NCBI RefSeq assembly: GCF_963576615.1
Contig: NC_088711.1
Coordinates: forward strand, 58,632,248 to 58,696,247
Reading direction: 5' to 3'
Length of the DNA: 64,000 nt
Source: Watersipora subatra
Lineage: Eukaryota > Bryozoa > Gymnolaemata > Cheilostomatida > Watersiporidae
The number at the start of each line of letters is the position of its first letter. The first letter of the stretch is position 1. The translations under genes and the position numbers were made by a program. Positions 55,124 to 64,000 of the stretch are shown in pieces. The notes beneath the pieces are model-generated. The model was given only the letters and a program-made list of their open reading frames with translations. It had not been told where the DNA came from and made no database searches.

Positions 55124-55998
55124 AGGTTGACTTGCAACAAAATTCACATTACCGTTATTTGATATGAAAAGATTCACCATGTCTTACTCTGTTGTGTTGT
55201 AGGTGCAAAATATGTGGAAATGTGATTACAAGCTCTTAAAGCTCATAAACGAACAGAAAATCGCAGCCACACGAGACCGTCGTAGTTTGGATTCCCTTTC
55301 CAAAATGGCTCAAATGTGATGTAGTTGTGAGAGATGGTTTCTGTTTACACTTTCTTGCAACCTTATTCGTCGAAATATTTTCACAAATATACTTCACGCA
55401 TTCAATAAAACTATGTCTATTGTTCTTACGCGTCTATTTTATCGTCATTGTAATGCTGTCACTTTTAGCACTGATATCTTATAACTTACCGTAAAAAATC
55501 GTTAAACTTTTTAACCTTAGCTCGAAGGAGTACATATCATTGTCTGATAATCATGACGAGCCTGTTGGTCACCTGTGATAATCGAAAAGTGCTGCAAAAA
55601 TTATTTGCGAAGTATTGGGTCACATGATCAGAGAACGACTTCACGATTGAATAATGCCGAAACAAAACTGTAAAGTAGCGAGCATCTATATTTGATACGG
55701 GGTCTTCGGTAAAACACGAAGTGTTTGTCATAAACTAGTACTACGATAAATTTTATATTGAGCTTTTTATTGGCCTTTCAATCCACATGAGAACATACGT
55801 GACAAGACGATAACCAAATTTTGTGGTTACGTCATCGAAATAAAGATATTCCAATCTACGGCGGCTTTTCGTTTTTGAGCGTTTAAGAGCTTGTAATCAC
55901 ATTTCCACATATTTGGCACTTACAACACAACAGAGTAAGACATGGTGAATCTTTTGATACCAAATAACTGTAATGTGAATTTTGTTGCAAGTCAACCT
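55124..55998 (-). mobile_element. TTAA-flanked MITE with long inverted ends, copy 2
   Basis: The 875-bp inverted-orientation counterpart of 41056-41926, flanked by TTAA (55120-55123 and 55999-56002). The internal frame (SNIDARYFTVLFRHYSIVKS, 55731-55537) differs at few positions from copy 1, showing recent common ancestry. Confidence 0.85.
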
Positions 55999-56728
55999 TT
56001 AAACATTTTAACATCCACATTCTTTTTTTACATGATGTAGTAGTTCCTTCCAAGTGCTCCCTCCACTAGTCCTTTCTTGTAGTCGATCGAGTAACCTTTT
56101 CTTGCACTCATCTTGTTTTGCGATGAAATAACCAAATTATTTCTTTGAACAAGCAATTTCTTAGAAAGGACTTTTTCATGTTATTTTTAATCAACCACTG
56201 ATCAGCTCTACTCTTGGTCGTTGAAAAGTTTCTCATGACGCGCATTTACATAAAATAAAAATTGAGTACTTTATAAAGAATGTACTCTCTTGCACTTCTA
56301 CCGCTTTTAACTCAAACTTATGTTGAAGGTAGGGACTGTATTACAACAATCCTTAAAAATCACACTCTTATTATTGGGGAACCACAACAGTTCTCAACAT
56401 TCAATGCCAAATTTTTCAAAGCAATGCAGTTTTGTAAGTAAACATGTAAGAGGGTTAGTAGAAATTGAAAGGAGAATCGATAACAGCATATATAAGTTAC
56501 AATACAATACTCCAACATATTTATCACTCGCTCGACATCTGAACTTACGCATTGCCCAATCTAAACTTCTGTTTACATGTCTCTGAAATATAGTAACGAC
56601 AAAAACCTTGTTAGTCCAGTATTATTGCTTTTTATATATATAATTATAGTTTACTTACTTATTTTTTGCATAGTTTACATAATACATTTGTTTCAATGCC
56701 ATATATATATTATGGTATATATGCCATT

Positions 56729-56764
56729 ATATTTCAAATAATTATATATAATTATTTGAAATAT
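56729..56764. repeat. Perfect 36-bp AT palindrome
   Basis: atatttcaaataatta + tata + taattatttgaaatat; both 16-base arms match exactly. Confidence 0.9.
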
Positions 56765-56917
56765 TTATCATTACTCTAACTTATGTTTAACACAGTTTTT
56801 AACAAGTTTGCTCTGATGGTTCGTTATAAGCAGAAATAGGTATAACTTTTATGCTTCGTGTATAAGCTACCACTATGTATAGGCCACACCCTAAACTTTG
56901 AAAAGAGCTTTTCATGT

Positions 56918-57065
56918 TACGAGTATACAGTGTGAATACTTGTATACACATTGTATACAAGTATAAAGCATGCATACTTGTATACACGCTGTATACAAGT
57001 TTACGCTGTACAAGTAAACTTGTACAGTATACAAGTTTGGCTTGTACATCATGTATAAGCCAAAC
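56918..57065. repeat. Cluster of cttgtataca/tgtatacaag hairpins
   Basis: At least three stem-loops of acttgtataca with tgtatacaagt (or shorter variants with ttgtacag/gtacaag) follow one another, then ggcttgtac...gtataagcc. Arms are 9-11 bp with 2-5-base loops. Confidence 0.75.
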
Positions 57066-57283
57066 TCGCTGGGTTTTCAATTATTTAACACATTTAATTT
57101 AAGCTAGCCACCCGAGCCGTTCAGCAAGTCTACTGTCTTTGTCTGTTGACACACACACACATTGACTGACGAGGTAGCAATCAACCAATGAGTGTTTTCA
57201 CCTCTGCGGAAAAAGTGCTATACCTTCAGCCAACCACAAGAAACAAAAATACCAAATCAGCGAGCACAATTGGCAACCCATGT

Positions 57284-58173
57284 AACCGAGAAGAGTAATA
57301 TAGAATGTCACCGAGAAGAGTAATATAGAATGTCACCGAGAAGAGTAATATAGAATGTCACCGAGAAGAGTGAATATAGAATGTCACCGAGAAGAGTAAT
57401 ATAGAATGTCACCGAGAAGAGTGAATATAGAATGTCACCGAGAAGAGTAATATAGAATGTCACCGAGAAGAGTGAATATAGAATGTCACCGAGAAGAGTG
57501 AATATAGAATGTCACCGAGAAGAGTAATATAGAATGTCACCGAGAAGAGTAATATAGAATGTCACCGAGAAGAGTAATATAGAATGTCACCGAGAAGAGT
57601 GAATATAAAATGTCACCGAGAAGAGTGAATATAGAATGTCACCGAGAAGAGTGAATATAGAATGTCACCGAGAAGAGTAATATAGAATGTCACCGAGAAG
57701 AGTAATATAGAATGTCACCGAGAAGAGTGAATATAGAATGTCACCGAGAAGAGTGAATATAGAATGTCACCGAGAAGAGTAATATAGAATGTCACCGAGA
57801 AGAGTAATATAGAATGTCACCGAGAAGAGTGAATATAGAATTTCACCGAGAAGAGTGAATATAGAATGTCACCGAGAAGAGTGAATATAGAATGTCACCG
57901 AGAAGAGTAATATAGAATGTCACCGAGAAGAGTAATATAGAATGTCACCGAGAAGAGTGAATATAGAATGTCACCGAGAAGAGTGAATATAGAATGTCAC
58001 CGAGAAGAGTAATATAGAATGTCACCGAGAAGAGTGAATATAGAATGTCACCGAGAAGAGTGAATATAGAATGTCACCGAGAAGAGTAATATAGAATGTC
58101 ACCGAGAAGAGTAATATAGAATGTCACCGAGAAGAGTAATATAGAATGTAACCGAGAAGAGTAATATAGAATG
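57284..58173. repeat. 25/26-bp minisatellite with two unit types
   Basis: About 35 copies of accgagaagagt(g)aatata + gaatgtc. Units with and without the extra g alternate in blocks, often two of each, suggesting a higher-order pattern from multi-unit duplications. Confidence 0.95.
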
Positions 58174-60019
58174 CAACATTTTAATTGAAAGTTGTGAATG
58201 TAGCTTCGGAAACTACCAGCTGAAATGCTGCAGTTTTTGACATCAACAAAAAACTAACCGACGAATAGAATGAAGTGGTGGTGCGGTCGCATGACATTCA
58301 CCACAACTTATGCCCTCATCACATGTGCACAAGTACTGGACGTTTTTTAGTGTTTTACTGTTAAATAAATTGTCTTTAGCATTTGTGCATTTCCACAGCT
58401 AATTCAAATTGTAGTAATAGTTATTGTTATCAAAATCTTATTAAAATTTATTAATATTTTATATAATCTTTTAATATAGTTATATTTAGATCTTTTCATT
58501 ATATGTAATGCTAGGTTTCTCATGTGACAGTACCTAACCCTGAACATAGTGAGAAGTTTACAGGTATAATTTTTAGACTGCACAAGGTATAAGCAGGTAC
58601 TCCAAACTTTCAAACAAAAATTTTAGTTTCACAGGTGTCGCTTATCTACGAGGATTTACGGTATTTTGCTTATTTACCATTTGTATCAGTCAAAGTGTAG
58701 ACTCTTCAGAAACCTTGTTTCAGTCAGTACGTAATAATAACAAAATGGTAGATCATGGTACTCATGTACATGGAACAGTATTTATACAATCTATTTTGAG
58801 CAATTAATAAGTCCTTTCACATACAATAGATGATGTTTGTATGCACGGATTGATTAATCTAGAATGGCACAGATTTTTCAGAAAATAATTTGAAACTGCT
58901 ACAGCTGACTTCTTATTTGTTAATGTATTACCTGTTAATATTAAATTTATTAATTTATTTGTGTGCTTTTATGGACAAACTTAATTTTTGCCTGAGAATG
59001 AAAATTGGTCTTCATACATGATACATATTTTTCAGCTGAATCTATATTATAGTTCTAATGGTAGTTTGTAAAATGTTTCAAATGTGTGTAGTATTGACAA
59101 ATTTTATGCGTTTGCATATTTATTGTGTTTTTATTCTCAAGTAATATTCCAGAGCTAGGTTTAATCATTTATACAAACTTGCATGTAGCAGCTTCAGCAG
59201 CTGACTTGTTTACATTAGAAAATTTCCCAACTCTTGACGTGTCATAAAACTTTATGTATTTTGCGAGCTTTTAAAACACCTTCTAGATGATCCACCAAAA
59301 GCTTTTTCCATGAGATGACTCAGCTACCAAATCTGAAGACACCCAGAAGCATGGTTGCCTATTATGTGTTTTACATCTTCAAATAACTATGAATGTTATT
59401 TAGCTATCATGAATTAAAAGGTAAATGACATCAAAAATATGGTGAAACCAGCTCTGTTCCTGAGGTAATGATGTGGCGGAAAATTTTCAAACTAGTATTA
59501 AGTGATCAGACAGAAGAACGTGGTGCAATTAAAGTTATTCAGTATAGATTCATAACTGACCATGGAGTTCCTCTGAACCATTACTTAAGGTTCATAAATG
59601 TGTTCTTTCAGATTTTTAAGTGAATAGCTAGAGTCAATGACAGTAATATCTTATTTGTAGAAATGTGTATGTAAAACTAGTACCAAAGAAAGGCGAAATA
59701 ACAACCAGAACTAACTGAGCCCTGTTCTGAAACCTAGCCAAAAACCCAAAGCGTTCGATGAACCATTTCTAGGTTCTAGATTGAAATAGAGCCTTCAGAT
59801 CCCAGGGCCAAGTAAAAGAAGGCCATCAATTCGATGGCGCTTCATAAAAAACGCTTAATAATAGCCACACAAGTTACGTGAAGTTAGGGGTGGTAAGCTT
59901 TGGTGATAAAATGTTTGGTTTGTGGATAGTGCCAGGGGTGCCCGGCTTGCTGCCTGTCTGGTTTCATGATTGTGAATAAAATTTTGTATTATTTAAAAAC
60001 TGTTGATAATCGAACTGTG

Positions 60020-60503
60020 ATCACTCCCGAATAAAAACCGGAACACTAAAGACATGAAAGCATTTTTTTCGTCTATGTGCTAAGAGTTTGATATTGAGAA
60101 TGTTGCGTGCCTCCAATACACTCAGTGTACCCTTAATCCCTGAAATAAAATGAATTGTCTTCCTTTGCACAATTTCCAAAAGTGTTATCTGTCTCATCAA
60201 ATATGGGTCCCACACCTCACTGGCATATTACATTATTGGCCGAATCAATGTGAGGTATGGGATCCTTTTCACTTTTCTGGGGCGCCATACAAAACATGCT
60301 TAATCATACCAAGCCTTTGAGACGCCCTGGCAGTTATTGAGTCTATGTGCAGGTGCCAGTTAAAATCATTGGCAATATTTACTCCCAAATATTTAAAATG
60401 TATCACAGTATCTAGTTGCTCACCGTTAAGTTAATAAGAAAAATCACTGTTAATAAGTCGCTTGGAAATGCATTTGAATCTTAAATACATACATATATTC
60501 CAA
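60020..60503 (-). mobile_element. LINE fragment: 3' part of a reverse transcriptase (CR1/Jockey-like)
   Basis: On the minus strand the frame reads RLINSDFSY, LNGEQLDTVIHFKYLGVNI, then WHLHIDSITARASQRLGMIK, RIPYLTLIRPIM and YASEVWDPYLMRQITLLEIV. This is the conserved C-terminal RT region YLGV...W..HI...YA..VWDPY...LE..Q of non-LTR elements. Two in-frame stops (before LNGEQL and before YASEVW) and one frameshift (after the APEK segment) show it is dead. The reading continues to 60503, where the LTR of the next element begins, so its upstream half probably lies beyond that insertion. Confidence 0.8.
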
Positions 60504-60726
60504 TGTTGGTCGTAAAAGGCTCGACTAGGACTCATTCAGTAACAACAGTTAATTTCCAATTTTCATGGGAACTGTTATATTAGTTAGTCTTGTTTATGTA
60601 TCTATTATTGGTTTCCGAGGCTAGGTTTCTGCCAGGGAGTCGCCATCTTGATATTATTTTTCAGTCACTAGTCTGATGCCAATAAAGCTGGACTTACATG
60701 CATCTTATTACATAAATGATATAACA
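60504..60726 (+). repeat. Probable 5' LTR of the Ty3/gypsy element
   Basis: The 223-bp segment starts TGTTGG and ends ATAACA, giving a TGTT...AACA inverted terminus. It contains AATAAA near 60682 as a polyadenylation signal. The 3' LTR lies outside the window, so identity between LTRs cannot be judged. Confidence 0.65.
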
Positions 60727-60746
60727 TGGTGTCAGGACTTTGAACC
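60727..60746 (+). other. Primer-binding region of the Ty3/gypsy element
   Basis: TGGTGTCAGGACTTTGAACC follows the LTR directly, as expected for a tRNA primer site starting TGG. The tRNA was not identified. Confidence 0.5.
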
Positions 60747-63700
60747 ACGCATTTGCCGTTTTTGTTATCTGCACTGTGAATTGACTTTATTTCGACGGGA
60801 ATATTAAAGAAGATTGTGGCTAGTATCATATCGGAATGGCGGAGGCCGATGCTGCACGCCCCCCGCCGTTGAGGATAAAAGTTGACACTCCTGGACATTT
60901 GGATTTTGTTAATGCCTCCACGCAGTGGACAGAGTGGTTAAAAAGGTTTCAGCGGTTTAGGAACATTGGTGGCTTAGCAGAACAGTCTAATGCAGTGCAG
61001 ATCGATTCTTTGCTCTATATAATGGGTCCGGAAAGTGAGGATGTATATGCACAGCTGCAATTTACGGGAGATGAAGCGGACAGAACATTTAAAGCAGTAG
61101 TGGATGCCTTCACTGCTTACTTTCAGCCACGCAGAAATGTTCTCAATTACAGGAAGCAGTTTTACAACCGTAAGCAGAGTGCTGATGAGTCGGCTGAAGA
61201 GTACATTCGCAGCGTTCACACTTTGGCAGTTAAGTGTCGATTTGATGCAGGATTGACACAAAATGATATGGTCAAGGACCGACTACTCTCTGGTATGTCT
61301 GATACTTCGCTTAGTTCCGAGCTAAAGCTTGATGAAGACGTAACACTAGATGCTGTTATATCTAAGATGCGCGCTAAGGAGGCAATAGTGAAACAAATGC
61401 AACTCGAAACGAAAGTTGCTGCAGTTAAATTAACCGGTACTGCTAAGAGTAATCAGAAACAAACACGCATGATATGGGACTGCAAATATTGTGGAGGTTC
61501 TCATCCGCCACGTTCATGTCCAGCTTTTGGAAAGAAGTGCAACAAATGCTCCAAAGGTAATCACTTCGAACGTGTGTGTAAGCAGAGCTCAGGCTGCCGA
61601 GGTAACCGCGAATGGTACAGCTAAAAGTGAAGACTAGGATTTCTTCATTCATACACCAAACTTACATGCCGATGCTGTTAGCAATGACACTAAAACCATT
61701 TATGTTGATAGGTTTGATTCTGCTATTATTACTCATGCTTTTAGTATCACTAATGAATGGTTGGAAGATCTTGTTGTGAATGGTCAGGTGTTAAAAGCAA
61801 AAATAGACACTGGTGCTCAGGCAAATGTTATCACATCTAATGAACTTCAACGGGTTGCCCCAAATTCTGTGATTAATCCTAGTCGCACGAGGTTGACTGC
61901 CTACTCGGGACATGTTCTGCCTGTTGTAGGTGTGAGTGAGATGCAGGTATCATACAAGGGACAAAAGCATTCTCTTAGCTTTCACATACTGAAAGGGGAA
62001 CGAACAGCACATACTTTGATTGGATTGCCGTCCATAAAACGACTGGGCCTTCTCAGTGTCTCTGTGGTAGGTTCAGTAAATTCTGATACTGTAGGTAGTA
62101 AAGGTAAGTGTAGGATAGCCGGTCAGTTCCCAGATGTCTTTGAAGGTTTTGGTAAGTTGAACATTACACATAGTATTATAATCAAACCAAATGCAGAGCC
62201 ATATTCTTGCCCGCCAAGGTTGGTACCGCATGCACTCAAAGCCAAACTGAAATCTGAGTTAGAGCGATTGGTGTCATTGGGAATCATTGCTGAATGTAAA
62301 GAACCAAGTGAATGGGTCAATCAAATAGTGCCAGTCCTAAAACCTGATGGATCACTCCGCATATGTCTTGACCCACAACAGCTCAATGCAGTGACTATCA
62401 GAGACAGATATGTTTTACCAACTATCAGTGACATATACGCAAGGTTATCTGGCTCCATAATTTATACTACTTTGGACGCACAATCAGGATTTCACCAAAT
62501 ACCATTTGATGAACAGTCCTCCAAACTAACAACATTCATGACACCTTTTGGTCGCTTTAGGTACCTACGTTTGCCATTTGGTCTCACATCCGCACCGGAG
62601 TTCTTTCATAGGACTATGGTGGACATAGTAGGGGATATACCAGGGGTGGAAGTATACATTGATGATGTATTGATACATGGCACTACAGAAAAAGAGCATG
62701 ATGAGAGACTTAAAGAAGTTCTCACTCGATTCCGAGCAGCTGGTTTAAAATTAAATGCAAAGAAATGTCAGTTTAGGGCTCAAAGTGTGAAATTCTTGGG
62801 TAATATTTTGTCCAAAGATGGTATCCGGCCATCTCCAGACAAAGTTCGAGCAATACAGAACGCTAAGACACCCAGCAATAAGTCAGAAATTCGTTCATTT
62901 CTTGGTTTGGTGACGTACCTGGCTAAGTTTTGTCCAAATTTGTCACAGTGCACAAATCCCTTACGACAATTGGTTAAAGATGGGGTGTATTTTTGTTGGG
63001 AGTCTGCTCAGGAGCAAGCATTTCAAAAGGTGAAAAGTTTGGTCACAAACGCACCAGTATTGGCACTCTATGATCCTAAAGTTGATGTAACTGTGAATGT
63101 AGATGCAAGCTCGCATAGTTTAGGTGCAGTACTCATGCAAAAGGGACAGCCAATAGAATTTGCAGCACAATCGCTAACTTCGACACAATGTTTGTATGCT
63201 CAAGTGGAAAAAGAAATGCTAGCCATTCAGTTCGAGCTTACACGTTTCCATCAGTATGTATATGGGCGAGAAGTGATTGTCGAATCTGATCATCAGCCTT
63301 TAGTTAAAATTAGCAAGAAACCCCTCAGTGACTTAACACCCAGACTTCAACGAATGCGCATGCAAATTCAGCACTACCAATACCAAGTAGTACATGTACC
63401 AGGCAAGCAAATGTTTGTATCAGATTACCTCTCAAGGTCTTGCAAGGCAAAACGCATGAAGTAGACTTGAATTTAGATGATCCTATGCCTCAAATCTGTG
63501 CGCTCAGAGTTCGTGATGCAACTGCTGTTGATGCTTACAAAGAAGCTACTGCTAGTGATGATACATTGAAAATAGTAATGCACTATACCAAGACAGGCTG
63601 GCCAAACCAGAAGCGATTGTGTCATGCATTGGCTAAACCTTACTGGAAATTTCAGAGTGAAATCAGTGAGTGCAATGATTTGCTGTTTTATGGTAGCCGG

Positions 63701-64000
63701 CTTGTGGTCCCTTATGAAAAGCAACAGGAGGTACTTGATCAGCTGCACGCTAGTCATTTGGGTATTACAAAAACGCAGCAGCGTGCAAGAGTAGCTGTGT
63801 TTTGTCCTGGCATGAACCAAAGAATAGAAGACAAGATCATTTCATGTAGCGTATGCAAAGCTCATGAGAAGTCCCAGGTTAGTGCACCTCTCATACCCAG
63901 TGAAATTCCAGATTACCCTTGGCAAATCATAGGCAGTGATCTTTTCCAGTTTGATGGTGGCCACTACTTGCTGAATGTGGATTACTACTCCAAATGGGTA

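Larger units (their letters stand above)
54849..60019. other. Gene-poor region upstream of SAMD8
   Basis: It holds the SAMD8 promoter side, MITE copy 2 (55124-55998), a 36-bp palindrome, a hairpin cluster, a large minisatellite (57284-58173) and about 1.8 kb (58174-60019) in which nothing is recognised. Confidence 0.55.
60504..64000 (+). mobile_element. Ty3/gypsy LTR retrotransposon, 5' portion, cut by window end
   Basis: A fossil-type LTR element in plus orientation. Parts in order: 5' LTR (60504-60726), primer-binding region, gag at about 60.8-61.6 kb with a capsid-like region and two CCHC-type zinc knuckles, aspartic protease (about 61.8 kb), reverse transcriptase with YIDDVLIHG (about 62.66 kb), RNase H (about 63.1-63.4 kb), and the start of integrase with its HHCC zinc-binding region (63.5-64.0 kb). 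The order PR-RT-RH-IN places it in Ty3/gypsy. Most domains in view are open and well conserved, with about two breaks, so it is probably fairly young. It appears inserted in the LINE at 60020-60503. Confidence 0.92.

Overview
The window is AT-rich, intron-rich animal DNA. Five protein-coding genes can be read exon by exon with GT-AG introns. They are conserved across animals and look invertebrate and probably spiralian, but the sequence alone does not settle the phylum. No bacterial, viral-genome or CRISPR content is present. Introns and gaps are loaded with DNA transposons, short nonautonomous elements (MITEs), SINE copies and minisatellites.

Layout. 1-573: probable last exon of an unknown + strand gene. 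995-6880 (+): a homologue of MZB1/pERp1, an ER-resident cochaperone ending in KDEL. 7860-14517 (-): the PP2A catalytic subunit, complete in six exons and convergent with MZB1. 18277-25752 (+): RACK1, complete in six exons, with two SNORD96-like box C/D snoRNAs in introns 2 and 5. 31074-42342 (+): a short PDZ protein related to the PDLIM/Zasp family but without LIM domains. 43410-54848 (-): SAMD8/SMSr, the ER ceramide phosphoethanolamine synthase, convergent with the PDZ gene. 54849-60019: gene-poor, with a TTAA-flanked MITE, hairpins and a large minisatellite. 60020-60503: a LINE reverse transcriptase fragment. 60504-64000: the 5' part of a Ty3/gypsy LTR element that appears to sit inside that LINE and runs off the window.

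The genes are ordinary housekeeping neighbours and do not form a pathway. RACK1 (40S ribosome) and PP2A are signalling and translation genes; MZB1 and SAMD8 both act in the ER.

The most unusual signal is a set of minisatellites phased on splice sites. In SAMD8, a 38-bp unit repeated 13 times contains a TACTAAC branch-point motif, the 3' splice site and the first exon bases. Also in SAMD8, a 46-bp unit repeated five times contains the exon end and the 5' splice site. In PP2A, a 23-bp unit repeated 13 times starts exactly at the first base of intron 2. The second notable signal is the pair of RACK1 intronic snoRNAs. Vertebrate RACK1 hosts SNORD96A, and the guide here differs from the human one in a way that fits an invertebrate-type 5.8S rRNA.

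Elements are also nested. A hAT-like element sits in a SINE inside MZB1 intron 3. A 120-bp fold-back sits in a pogo/Tigger-type MITE in the same intron. A TTAA-flanked element sits in another terminal-repeat element inside RACK1 intron 4.
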